Assembly: GCA_019321725.1 (NCBI GenBank)
Contig: CM033106.1
Span: 19,132,551 to 19,196,550 of the forward strand
DNA length: 64,000 nucleotides
Source: Paulownia fortunei
Lineage: Eukaryota > Streptophyta > Magnoliopsida > Lamiales > Paulowniaceae
Reading direction: 5' to 3'
Shown: positions 21,706 through 33,900 of the stretch, in pieces
Layout of the letters: each line of letters opens with the position of its first letter
Numbering within the stretch: the first letter of the stretch is position 1
The notes under the pieces: generated by a model
Databases searched by the model: none
What the model was told of the DNA's origin: nothing
The model's input: the letters and a program-made list of their open reading frames with translations, nothing else
Made by a program: the position numbers and the translations under genes

Positions 21706-22566
21706 ATGATCCCTTTACTTCCTAATTTCCATGGTTTAGACTCTGAAAACCCTTACTTGCATCTGAAAGAATTTGATGAAGTGTGTGCTACTTTTGATGA
21801 TCAAACTTGTACAAATGAGATTCTTAAGCTCAAATTATTTCCTTTTACTTTAAAAGATAAAACAAAAACTTGGCTTAATTTTTTAAAACCTAGGTCAATT
21901 GGTACTTGGCAAGAAATGCAAGCTAAATTTTTTCAAAAATTCTTTCCAACTTATAAAACTAATGCTTTGAAAAGATAAATTCAATTTTTTTCTCAAAATT
22001 CTAATGAAGCTTTCTTTCAATATTGGAAAAGATTTAAAGAATTGTTGAATTCATGCCCACATTATGGTTTTGAAAAATGGCGATTAATTAGTTTTATTTA
22101 TGAAGATTTAACTCTTGAAATAAAATAATTTGTTGAAACAATATGTAATGGTGATTTCTTGATAAACATGATGAAGCCCTAGAATATCTAAACCAATGAA
22201 CAGAAAACTCTCAATCATGGCATAGTGTTAATTCTTTCGAAGGTTCTGTTAGATCTAATATTGCTAATAGTAATACAGGAAAATATTACCTTAGTCAAGA
22301 AGATGATCTAAATGCTAGGATTGCTAGTTTAACAAGAAAAGTTGAAGCCATGAAACCTAAAAGTAAAGGAAATCAAATCTGTGCAAGAGGAAGAAATTTG
22401 TAGCAATTGTGAACTTATAGGGCACTCCATCAATGAATGTCCAAACATTACAGTACAAGCAAATTTTATGAACACATTCAAAAAGCCTTTTCATTCTCCA
22501 TATTCTGAAACTTACAATCCACAATGGAGAAATCATTCCAATTTTAGTTGGCGAGATGATAACCGT
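21706..22566 (+). pseudogene. Athila-like gag with zinc knuckle
   Basis: The gag block runs from IPLLPNFHGLDSENPYLHLK through LKLFPFTLKDKTKTWLNFLK to FFQKFFPTYKTNALKR. A stop at 21976-21978 follows, then SNEAFFQYWKRFKELLNSCP in the same frame. A retroviral-type knuckle, CSNCELIGHSINEC (C-X2-C-X4-H-X4-C), lies at about 22399-22440. Gag would coat the element's RNA. The frame has stops and an indel, and a solo LTR cuts it just after the knuckle. Confidence 0.85.
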
Positions 22567-24847
22567 TGTAACACCCCTAAACCTAACTGTAGAGCCTAAA
22601 CAAGCTGATACAGTTAACTCAAGAAATGTTAATTTTTCATCATTACTATAGTTATGGTTTTAATAAAATTTCCCATTTTTAGCCATAAGAGAAAGAGCTT
22701 GAATCATTTTAAACACACCATATACATATATCAAAACTAAGTACATCTGTTTACAAAACCATAATAGAGCGGTTTATTTAAAAACAAAACAAAGTTTTCA
22801 AAATATGATACAAAACAGCTCGAGCATGGCATATGAACAAATCTCTGTTCGACCGCTCTGGAAATTCAGTCAACCTCTAAACCTGTACATTTCCACCTGC
22901 ATCACATGAATCTAATAAGCTAAAGGCTCAGTAAGGTGAAACTGATGCAATAACAAATAGCGTACATACAAATCACATAAATGATTAAATGTAATATTCA
23001 ATTTAATAACTTTCTTTCATAAATCATTCTTTAGGGCCCTTGAAGTGTGGTACCTAACTAATAGCGATAGACCGTGGTTTTCGGAACCTGCTCATAATGA
23101 TTGGCCAATAAGAGAACTAATACGGGGTTTCCATACTTGGTCTTTCAACCTCAGGTATTAGCCGTATTCTATCTCATTCATTATGGCTTTCCTATACCGA
23201 TTTTTCAACCTCAAGTATTTGCCACCATTTGTTGGGTCCGTTGGTCCCTCCCACGTCCTTTGTCTACCCGACTATTAATCAAGTACCATACTTCCTTTTA
23301 AAAAACCTCATTATATCCTTAATTATCATGCTTCATAAACCATAAATGCATCAAACATTACATCATTTCACAAATAATAACAATCACATTAAAACATGAA
23401 CAATATTATATGATTCTTGTGATACAGCAAATGAAAGCTTGAACTTACCTCAAGTCCACTTTGTGCTAAGTGAAAAGGCCAATCTCTTTGGAAGATAGGA
23501 TGTGTCAAAGGCCTAAAATAATCAAATCATGTACCATTTAATATCCTTTTTATAAATCATTTAGTCTATTCTAATTAAAATCATATACACTTTTCAGTCT
23601 TTTGTAAACAATTCCATATCAATTACATAACCTTAAAATATAATTCATACTCCATATTTTACTACTAATTCAAAACATTAAACATTAGGGCAACCATTAA
23701 ATAACTAATAATTCAAACATAATTATTAGGGCAGCCCACAAAACATGAACACAATCCGAATTAAAATGGCGTAAACTTGGTTCTAACTTAAATTGATTCT
23801 AACCTTCAATTAAGCAAACTAATTTCTATTGTTCACAATTATTTGTAGGCACCTTCAAACATAATATAAGCATTACAAAATCAATAGAAACAAGTAAATT
23901 AAATAATTTCACAAGACTATCAATTTTGCTAAAAACTAGCTTAACTAGCTTGGTTTTGGCTTCAAATGTAACTTACTTAAGTTTTCAATCATACAAAAAC
24001 ATACTAAAACATGTAACCATCCAAGATACTACAAATTCATCATAAGAAATATTGAAAAAGAATATACCTTGATTAAGTTGGAATTAAACTTCAAAATCAA
24101 TGATTTTCAACCTTAAAAAGGTGGAAACTTGTTCTAGTTTGTGTTATATGGATTTCTATGGATTGAATTCAATTTTTGTGAGTATGAGAGTGTAAAAATT
24201 TGGGAGAAACTTAGGAGAATAAGGGCTGGTCATTTTTGAGGTGCTTCCACAAGAAATATGGATGAAATTGATTTCTTTGACCTTTCAAAGAGAGGTAAGT
24301 GGAGGGCTATGATTGGTTGCATCATGCTTGGTGTCTTCTCATGCCAAAAGCCACGTTTATGGGCTAGGGAGATGACAAAAATTGATGCTTTGGTGTTATA
24401 ATCAAGTGCAATATGGTTTAGAATGATTCCATGTAACCTAGTCAACTAACCAATCAAATTGCACCATTTTGCATACTTTTAGTTCTTAGCCAAATATAAC
24501 ATATTTCAAGTAAATATTTAGGCAATTAATCATTAGCATATAACTAGTATGGAGTAATACAAATAATTTATCTCATGGCCATTCAACACATCAATCTTCC
24601 TTAATCGAGATACCGAGCTTTTCACTACAAAAAGGCACTTAAGAAATATGTTAAATCAAGAAACAAAAGTTTGATCTCATATTTCATGTACTAATGCATG
24701 TTAAAGCATAAATGAATTATATAATAACAATTATTCATGTTCGTGCAATCATGCTATTTGTATGCCATAATTCGATAATGCACATTGATTAGATGCAAAA
24801 TACTTATTATTAGATATGTAGGAGAGAATTGAGAATTGGGCATTATA
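22567..24847 (-). mobile_element. solo LTR, family C chromovirus (2281 bp)
   Basis: The + strand reads TGTAACACCCCTAAACC to GGGCATTATA. It matches the 5' LTR of the minus-strand chromovirus at 56407-58668 along its whole length. Flanks are ACCGT (22562-22566) and ACAGT (24848-24852), a 5-bp target duplication with one mismatch. The normal terminal CA has become TA. It interrupts the Athila gag precisely: element 2 shows the uninterrupted version at about 42779-42800. Confidence 0.85.
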
Positions 24848-24852
24848 ACAGT

Positions 24853-26604
24853 GCCCAACCGCTACATTCACAAAGCTACCAAACTTTTTTTTTATCCAGC
24901 TCCATATACAAAATCCCTTGGAGAGACTTTGCAAGCATTTATACATGAACAAATAAACATCAATAATCAAACTTCACAAGCCATCAATGAGATCAAAAAT
25001 ATACTTTCAACATTAACCACCTCTTTGCGCACTCAGGAAAAAGGTAAGTTTCCAACTCAACCTTAACCTAATCCTTTCACTTAGTGTCATGTTTCTTCTT
25101 CAGGTGAAAATTCAATCAAGGAGGCTAATTCGGTCACAACTCTTCGGAGTGAAAAAAGTTGTTGACGAGAATATTCATTACAAAGAGAAAGTTTCTAATT
25201 CACCTTTAGAAATGAAGAACGGAAATAGTGTTAATGATGAAGAAAATGAAAAATACTCACATCTAGCTCCTTTTCCTCAAAGATTACAACCAACTCAGAA
25301 ATTGAACTCAAATTCTGAAATCTTTGAACTTTTTCAACAATTCAAGATTAATATTCCATTATTAGATGGAATTAAACAAGTTCATTCTTATGCCAATTTT
25401 TTGAAAAATTTGTGTACAATTAAAAGAAAACATCATGTACAAAAGAAGACATTTTTAACTGAAAGTGTTAGTTCAGTCATTCAACAATTCACTCCACCTA
25501 AGTATAAAGATCCAGGTTGTCCAACCATTTCATGTACCATAAGAAACACCAGAATAAAGTATGCTTTGCTTGATCTTGGTGCTAGTGTAAATCTTCTACC
25601 TTTCTCAATTTATGAACAGTTAGATTTGGGAGAACTTAAAATAACTTTTGTTGTACTCCAATTAAATGACTGTTCGATTAAAGTTCTAAAGGGAATAGTA
25701 GAAGATGTGTTGGCACAAATTGATAAGTTTTACTTTCCAGTAGATTTCATTATTTTGGACACAGAACCTATTGCATATATATACATAGTTTCCTATCATT
25801 TTGGGTCATCCTTTTCTTGCAACTTCAAATACTTTGATTAATTGTAGGAATGGTATTTTGAAGTTATCTTTTGGAAATATGACTTTGGAACTAAATGTGT
25901 TTAATGTTTGTAAGCAACCTACAAAAGATGTCGAAGTACATGAAGTTGATTCAATCGATGAACTTTTCATGAATATTTTGCTACCACTAATTTTAGATCC
26001 TTTAATGACTTGTTTTGAAAGTGAAGTATTTGTAAAAAGTCATACTCTAATAATCTCTTTGAATTTTCGTAGGTATAGGAAAAATATTTTGGAAGCTAAG
26101 GTTTGAAAAACTTTCATCATCAACAATACAATCTATTCCATCAAGTAATAGAGCTCCCGTGATTGATTTGAAACCTTTGCCATTTAATTTGAAATACCCT
26201 TTCTTAGGTGAGAATGATAATTTTCTAGTAATAATTTCTTCCAAACTTGATGCATCCCAAGAAGCTAAGTTGATCAAAACTCTAAAAATACATAATAATG
26301 CTTTAGGATGGACCATTGTTGACATTAAAGGTATTAGTCCTTTAATTTGCACACATAACATCTATGTAAAGGAAAGTGCTAAACCTTCTACATAGATGCA
26401 AAAATCCTAATATGAAAGAAATAGTAGGAAATGAAGTTATTAAACTCTTATATAATGGAATCATTTATCCTATTTATGACAGCAAATGGGTAAGCCCTAC
26501 TTAAGTTGTACTTAAAAAATCTGGAGTTACTGTAGTTAAGAATGAAAATAATAAATTAATTCCAACTAGGACTGTTATTAGTTGGCGAATGTGCATTTTA
26601 AAAA
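24853..26604 (+). pseudogene. Athila-like gag end, protease and RT-proximal region
   Basis: After the solo LTR the element resumes with gag tail (about 24853-25066). An aspartic protease-type block follows, with ALLDLGASVNLLPFSIYEQL at about 25562-25621; DLGAS is the Athila form of the catalytic motif. Further on come FEKL-type linker, LKPLPFNLKYPFLGENDNF, LGWTIVDIKGISPLICTHNI and SDSKWVSP-like sequence (26159-26520), the conserved stretch just before RT. Stops and frameshifts break it near 25841, 26106 and 26395. It ends around NKLIPTRTVISWRMCI, before the RT core. Confidence 0.8.
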
Positions 26605-26674
26605 GTTTTATCTTCTTTTGTGTAGATTTTAGAGAAACAGGCATAACTTTTGATCATAAAATGGTTTTGGATTA
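26605..26674. repeat. LTR-like sequence at left edge of gap
   Basis: The block TAACTTTTGATCATAAAATG, ending GGTTTTGGATTA, resembles 20184-20216 (TAACTTTTGATTCCAAATGG, TTTTAGATTA) in the left part of Athila element 1. The assembly therefore breaks inside a repeat. Confidence 0.55.
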
Positions 26675-26774
26675 NNNNNNNNNNNNNNNNNNNNNNNNNN
26701 NNNNNNNNNNNNNNNNNNNNNNNNNNNNNNNNNNNNNNNNNNNNNNNNNNNNNNNNNNNNNNNNNNNNNNNNNN
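26675..26774. other. assembly gap, 100 N
   Basis: There are exactly 100 N. This is the usual placeholder for a scaffold join of unknown size, so distance and order across this point are not established by the sequence. The open frames that span it are artefacts. Confidence 0.97.
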
Positions 26775-27419
26775 ATAAAAAGTGAAAATCCTCACAAAAG
26801 GAAAGAAAGTAAGTTACCTAATCTACAGAATCATTTTAATGAACAAAATATTCCTACATCCAAAACTAAATATATACTTTCCTAACTAAAATACATTCTG
26901 AATAAAACAAAATATTCTACATTCAAGACTAAATATATTAGGATATTCTAACAGATATCATATGGGACATTTTTCTTCAAGTATCATAAATGGTCGTAAG
27001 ATAATTTTTCTCTCATCAAGAAAGGAATAACTGTCTGCAGAGAGCTAATATCTTATGTATTTATTATTTCTGACAGTTGTACACCATTTTGAGATTGGAG
27101 AATAAATCTTTCTAGGATACTTTTTGTATTTCGAAAGTAACAATAAGAATGAGTATTGTTACATAAGATAATGCTTTCTGGATTTTCGGTATATGTCTTT
27201 ACAAGTATTTAACAGATCAAATTATGACAATTCCCATTTGAAATGATAATAATTGAATTACAATTGGGAAAGTTTTAAGATGGAAGGAGGCTGAAATCAA
27301 TATTCTGGTAGTCATAAAGAAGTATTACTCTGTAGGTTGATTCATAATGAATTACCATGCTGTCTGTTGGGGTGTGTCTATTATAACACCAGGACTAATG
27401 ACTTTACCTCTTTGTTCAG
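26775..27419 (+). other. non-coding, probable ZDS intron
   Basis: An AT-rich stretch ending in the acceptor TTTGTTCAG (27411-27419). None of the upstream ZDS exons (dinucleotide-binding GAGLAG, GCYNNLF or WDPVAYALGF blocks) is visible here. Confidence 0.5.
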
Positions 27420-30400
27420 GCTACTCAAAAGAAAATCATAAGTGCTGATGCTTATGTAGCAGGTTTGTATTTTAACCTTACCTGAATATTTTCTCTTCCA
27501 CTCTCCAGTGGGGTGAACTCTGAGGTTCTAGAAAATATATACGTGATTGCAGCATGTGATGTCCCTGGAATTAAAAAATTACTACCACAGAATTGGAGGG
27601 AGTTGGAATTCTTTGATAATATCCATAAACTGGTTGGAGTGCCAGTTGTCACAGTGCAGCTGCGATATAATGGCTGGGTTACAGAGTTAAGGGACTTAGA
27701 ACATGCACGGTGAGTACTAACCTTTACCATAGTTGAGTTTTCTTTTTCGATTGCTTCAGTTTTTAACTCAAAAAATTCTGTTTTGTTATCAAAATTGGTT
27801 AACTCTGAGATGGTCAGGCAATTGAGGCAAGCTATGGGTTTGGATAATCTCCTTTACACTCCAGATGCAGATTTCTCTTGCTTTGCAGACCTTGCACTCA
27901 CATCGCCAGAGGATTATTACCTTGAGGGCCAAGGCTCATTGCTTCAGTAAGAAAATCTTCTAGACTTCTGTATTACGTTCCACTTTTGTCCAGACAGGAA
28001 AAGGCCAATTAAACTAGTGCAGTTCCCTGCTATTATGAGGTACAGGACTAGTATAAGCACTGTGTTTTTATGCTCAAATCTTGTTATTTCGTGGTCTTTT
28101 ACAGATGTGTACTTACGCCAGGGGACCCTTACATGCCTCTACCAAATGATGAAATTATAAAGCGAGTCTCAAAGCAGGTTGGTGTTACTTGGCCATTCCT
28201 TAGATCTTTAGAGAAACTTCAGAAGTCTGGTAGTCAAATCTCCAAAAATGGCGAAAAACTTATTAATGATTTCTGTTAACATGTAAAAGTATCGATTTAG
28301 TTGGTAATAACAGCAACTTCCTCAAAATGGAAACAAAAGAAACGGATAAACAAAGGCATCATCATTTGCTGATATAGCTGTAGAAAATAAAATATGAACA
28401 GGTTGCGACTTGGTTTAATTTAGTCTTTCAAAATGTAAAACTTCCAAACATGTAAACTATTATGAGGCTAAGAATTACCCTATAGGTTATATTTATCAGG
28501 TGGCAAACATATACATGTCTCTAGAAAGGGCTTGTTAAGTTAAGGCAAGCTAAATTGATTGAATATTATAAATATACTATGGTATGATAATAGTGGAAAA
28601 GCACGAAGATCAACATATTCTCAGCGTGTGATGGAGTGAACTACTTCAACAAAATCTGAAGAGTGATGAAGAAATGGAAGTTAAATATTGCAATCAAGAC
28701 TTCTGAGGCTACTCTTTGAAAAAAAAAATTAACCTCTTAAAACTTTTGGAGAAATTTCATTTACTGAAGAATGTTAAGTTAAAAACTGATACAAAAACTG
28801 AAGAAAAATGAGTTATTTCTTTTTGTTAAATTACGTCTTCGTTATCTGTGGCAATCAGAAAATATTTATTGAACAGATTTATAGCTAATTGTCAATCCCC
28901 ACCAGTCACACTCCCCTGGCCCTTCCCTGAACCCGTTTACCCCTTGCCTCTTAATACTTAAGTTGTAGCCATGGACTATTTGAAGCACTCAGGGACGCAT
29001 TTCTGCAAACCTGTATGGTTTTCTCCATCTGTACTATGATATGGGAAAGGGTGGATGGAAAATGGAGGAATGAATTAGTGGAGGCCACAAAACGGCAATG
29101 CGGTGTGAGAAAGTCATTGGTGCAACCACCACATCAATAGCAATGTGCCAAGCAAGAGAAGCTGAAAGCAGAATTTTGAGGGGATTCCTATGAATGGTGG
29201 ATGGGGATGGGAACATGGGGAACGTTGATTGTGGTAGACTAAGCTGGAATGTAATTGGTTCATCGTGACATGGACTTCTCGATAGCCTTCTCATGTAGAT
29301 ACATCATGGCTCAGTTAGGATATAAATGTCTGCAAGAGAAGATAAAAAAATTATGAGATTCTCACAATTCAATCATTTTATGATACTGGTTAAGTAGGCT
29401 AGTACCATAACTCCAGCAGCACGAGCTGGGGGGTGGTTAGTGGAACAGGGAGGTAGAGGGGAGGATGCGGGCGGGGTAGGGGTTGAGGGATGAGGGTGGG
29501 AGGAAGGGACGCAAGGAGGCAGAGTGCGGCAGGAAGGCCAGAGTGGGTAGCAAGGGTTCAGGCTGATAGGATAGGGGAATTGAGGGGTGGGGACCATGGT
29601 TTAGGGGATTTTGGCAGATATATTATAAACTAATGATGACCTTGGCAAACAAAATGGTGTAATGGGGATTAATTTTCATATAGGGATGGTTTGACAATTA
29701 AGTTTTTGCAAGGTAACATTGTCAACTCATCCATTACATATGTCTATTGTTCTATCATTTGTTGGGACTTCAGTTTCTGTCAGTTATTGCCGCTAGTTGT
29801 AGAAAATTATAGTTTCTCAACAACCTTCATCAATTTCTGTGGTTAAATCCAATATCATTGCTCCTGAAAACTTTTGTGTATCTCTTTCAGGGTTGGGGCT
29901 GGGTGGGGTGGTGAGGTCTTCTCATTGCTTATTCTCAAATTTCACTTCTTATTGCTGATTATGACATCTTGATATCAGGTTTTGGCTCTGTTTCCATCTT
30001 CCCAAGGTCTGGAAGTTATGTGGTCATCAGTTGTCAAAATTGGACAGTCTTTATATCGTGAAGGACCCGGTAAAGATCCACTAAGGCCCGACCAGAAGAC
30101 ACCAGTGAAAAACTTCTTCCTCGCTGGCTCTTACACTAAACAGGTGATACTGCCTCCTTTGATGATTAATTGGTACTTGGTGATAGATTAACTCAAATTC
30201 CTACACCTATGCTTCAATTTGGATGGGGTAACCTTTATTTTGGTTATACCATGGTATATGATGGACATTTTACAAATGTGTGAAGCATTTTAATACTGAA
30301 GCTACCATCTTATTATTTACTGTATTATATTGGTACATGTGAGTTAAAAATGCAGAGGTAGGAGCCATTGTTCTTCTAAATGATAATAGCACGTGCAATA

Positions 30401-30708
30401 ACTGGTTTTACAGTCATATTTTGGTAGTAATATCAATAATTGTGTTTTTTACTAATTTTTTCATCATTTAACTTTTCATAACATGACCATAGTCTTGACA
30501 AGGAATATTTACAGTATTGGTTTTATAATTATCAAATGTTTTTTTATTTTACCAGGATTACATAGACAGTATGGAAGGAGCGACTCTGTCTGGCAGACAT
30601 GCCTCCGCCTACATATGCGATGCAGGAGAAGATTTGGTGGCAATACGAAAAGCTCTTGCTGTCGCTGAATTGAAACAAGCTGCAGAGCAGCTACATCTGA
30701 TGAATTGA
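27420..30708 (+). CDS. ZDS: zeta-carotene desaturase, C-terminal six exons
   Basis: Exons 27420-27462, 27553-27709, 27818-27946, 28105-28177, 29979-30143 and 30556-30708 (TGA) join in frame to 239 codons plus stop, against about 570-590 for complete plant ZDS. All introns are GT-AG. Diagnostic peptides include [88 protein letters not shown] and [23 protein letters not shown] is an FAD-dependent plastid enzyme. It desaturates 9,9'-di-cis-zeta-carotene via neurosporene to 7,9,9',7'-tetra-cis-lycopene (prolycopene), passing electrons to plastoquinone. The C-terminal FAD/substrate part is complete. The transit peptide, Rossmann GxGxxG motif and substrate-channel half are missing upstream. There is no internal stop, frameshift or broken splice site, so the missing part is more likely behind the 100-N gap or elsewhere in the assembly than lost by decay. 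Confidence 0.93.
28896..29593. mobile_element. candidate inverted-repeat insert in ZDS intron 4
   Basis: The left end TCCCCACCAGTCACACTCCC, continuing to CTGAACCC, matches the reverse complement of the right end (TCCCCACCCCTCAATTCCCC, continuing to CTGAACCC). The arms are imperfect, of about 40-60 bp. The interval is richer in GC than the flanking intron and has no coding similarity. The paired ends suggest a non-autonomous DNA element. No target duplication is evident. Confidence 0.45.
29469..29510 (+). other. G-quadruplex-capable tract in ZDS intron
   Basis: At least six runs of three or more G are separated by loops of one to five bases (GGGCGGGGTAGGGGTTGAGG, then GATGAGGGTGGGAGGAAGGG). 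This meets the standard G3+N1-7 pattern on the sense strand, so it would also be present in the pre-mRNA. Confidence 0.7.
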
Positions 30709-30908
30709 CTCTTGTCTGAATATTAACAACAATTCAAGACTAAATCAGCCTTGATTCAAGAAAATACAGTACCATGCAGTTTGTCGATAGAGCAGCAAGT
30801 TGATCTGATGTCCTTAAGGTGGAAATCTGAAAATGTGGCTGAGATTATACTTCCGCGAGGATCCCAAAAATTTCTATGAAATATATCTTGTCAATTATTA
30901 TGTAGACT
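30709..30908 (+). other. ZDS 3' untranslated region (likely)
   Basis: Non-repetitive sequence immediately after the stop codon. The AATAATAATAATAAAATATT-type run at about 30950 could supply a poly(A) signal. The 3' end cannot be fixed by inspection. Confidence 0.45.
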
Positions 30909-33900
30909 AGTAAAAAATGCGCGCATTGTACGGACTATGATCATAATAAAAAAAATAATAATAATAAAATATTATAAAAAATATATTTCATTTTGTGACT
31001 TAGATCTTATTATTATTGTACTTTTATTTTAATCCCAATCAATTTTTTTTTAACAAAGCTCTAATCATATATCAAACAAATATCACTCTATTATTAAAGA
31101 TTTATTTGAAAAATTATGAGTAATAAAACATACTATCTAATCATAATTATTACATGACATAAATTTATTTAAGTTAACATTTAAAATAATCAAAGGTAGA
31201 AATCGATGAGAGAATAAATCGATCAAATAGTTGATTGAATAAAGTATTTAAAGATATAATTATTGAATACTTAAAATTTAAGTAATAATTTAATTAAGTA
31301 AATTTTTATTGTATAAACTAAGTAACTTTTTACTTCATAAACTATAATTATTTAAATTTTTAATTGTATTAGTTCTTCTTTTGCTTGACGATTCTTGAGT
31401 TATACTCTTTACATTTGATTGCATAGAATTTTTTATTTTTTTTTTGCATTTTTCTTTTTTCTTTTTTGTTATTTCTTTCCCTCATTCAAAATTTTGTTGT
31501 TGATCTGGCATTTGGATTTTTTTTATTTTATTGATAAAATGATAACAATAGAATAAAGTGAATAAAATAAAATAAGTTAATTTAGAGTTTTATAGTAAAT
31601 AAAGATAAAGTTGAAATAGTAAATGAAGCACCTGCTCATTGAATTTCATATATTCTTATATATATTGAACAACTATAAGCTATGAGAAACAAATTGTTAT
31701 AATTATTTTTACTTTATTTTCATAATTATTATCAATTAAAAATTTTGAGAAAAGAAAGATAAAGTTGAAACAGAGTTTGCTAATTGAATTCCATATACTC
31801 TTATTAGATATTTTGAACAACCGTAAGCCATAAAAAATAAATTATTGAAATTTTTTTAGTTGATTTTCATAAATTAGAAATAATATATAATTGTTGAATT
31901 TGATATTGTTATATTAATATAAAGACAAAAATGCATTTTTGGTCCTAGCTTGTTTTTATTTTTGTTCTTTGAAATGTGGGGTAAGAGTTCACATATATTG
32001 TCTTTCAAAATTTGGCATTGGATGTGGGGACTTTTCAAAAATGGCTGAACAATCTCCAAATCAACCTTCTTATATTTTTTTCTTCAAAACATTGAAAAGA
32101 ACAAGAAAATATAACTGAAAAAAAATATCATTTATTGAAATGTGTAATTATTGAAGAAATCTCCTAATTGAGATCTAACTTGGACCGAGTTGTTTTAATC
32201 AATTTCTTTTTTGTCTTTTCCTCTATTCTTTTAGATTACAATCAATACGAGAAAAAAATATTCTTGTATACCTTTAATAAATTAATTATATTTCTAAGAT
32301 GAATCATTTTATACATGTTATTCAAGTATTCCTTCTATGATAGGCAATAATATTGAATTTTGATAAAATATTTTTTTTATTTAATTTATGATAAAGAGTG
32401 GTAATAGTAAAATAAATCCTTATTGAGGATTAAATAATTAAAAACATAATACCTTTATATATATCTCATAAAATTTTAGCCGATCGATATTCAATAATTA
32501 ATTTAATCTTTAAATTGTATAATGAAATATTTCAAAGAGTTTTAATATTATTTAATAGAGATAAAAATATTACACATGTATTAACATCATATTGAAAAAT
32601 TATATACATAATATTTTTAGCCCAATTTCTTTTTATTTCCATTTCTTTTGAGGAAAAATATATGAAAACTCATTTGGAGGGAGATTTAGCATCTTTCCAT
32701 CAAACTAAACATATATAATTTCACATAAGTAATTTTTTTTCCATTTTTTTGAAAAATCCCCAATTGACATGCTATGGGCTTGTGACATTTTTAGGCCCAA
32801 TTTAATTTTTTCGACAAATTTGGATTAATTTACCAATATTTCAGAAAATGCTATATGTAAATTAATAGATTAATCTGTTAAAGGAGTAAAGTAAAAATAG
32901 ATCAAGTTACAAGAATAAAAATAATTTTTATCAAGATATAGTTATAAAATTCCTGGATTGTTATCTACATTGATTTAGGAGATCAATTTTCGGAAAATTT
33001 ATTTGAGTATTGTTCATCATTTTGGAAGATAGAGGATCTCTTATATATTGCCTTATTTCAAAAAGAAGTAAAACTAATATAAAAGAGATCATTGTTAACT
33101 TATATAAACCTATTATATTTTTTACTTGCATATATTTACTGCTCGTATATCATCTTATATAAAACAATTCTTGTTATAGATTTAAAAATCAGAGGTATTG
33201 TTTAGAATTGTTAAATTTAGTTGATGACTTAATTAAGTTAGATTATTTTCTTTTAAAAGATTGTTTGAAAATAAATTGTGCAATCAATTTAGATTAATCA
33301 GTATTTATGAAAAATATTTTGTAATCAATTTAAAAATTTATTTTTAAATAACAAAAAGTGTAGAAATGCACTTTATTTTTCATTTATTCAAATGTACTTT
33401 AGTAAAAATTTGAATTTGTATCTTCTCTTTTTGTAGTCTTAAATTTTGAGATAATAAAGTGTCAAAATTATTTTTTCTAAGTGATTTTTTTCAACTTAAC
33501 TGAATAATTCAGTACTTAAAAAAAGAAATTTATTCAAATAATTAGAAATAGTCTAAACTAAATGACACTACAATAAATTATTTACTGAAACTTATTATTG
33601 AAATAAAATTAATATATTAAATATAGTTATAAATAAAATCACTAAATCAATAAGCTATATATTGTTAATCTATAATGAAAATATTTCTAATCATAAACAG
33701 AATACAACTTTGCAAGTTCAAGTTTCGAACAAATACAAACAATAAAATGATATAATCTAATATTTATTTTCATAAACCATTCAAATAAATCCTGAATTGA
33801 AAAAGATTTTATAAAAATTAGCGGGCATTGAGTTAATATTAAGTATGCATATCAAGTTAGCTACTAAACAAAATAAATTCGAAATAAGAAATATAAAATT

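Larger units (their letters stand above)
20040..26604 (+). mobile_element. Athila-like Ty3/gypsy element 1, broken
   Basis: The components in order are a 5' LTR region (to about 21377), a primer-site-like TGGCACCATTACCGGGGA (21380-21397), gag, CCHC knuckle, protease and the N-terminal flank of RT. The reading frame is broken repeatedly. A family C solo LTR splits it at 22567-24847. RT catalytic blocks, RNase H, integrase and the 3' LTR are absent: similarity ends at about 26604, just before LTR-like sequence and the N gap. The left LTR boundary is uncertain. Confidence 0.8.

Noticed and set aside
26589..26885. Open frames spanning the gap on both strands
   Set aside because: They exist only because the 100 N have no stop codons; there is no sequence to support them.
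29373..29597. Proline-rich minus-strand frame
   Set aside because: It is the complement of the G-rich tract in a ZDS intron; low complexity, no homology, and antisense to an intact gene.
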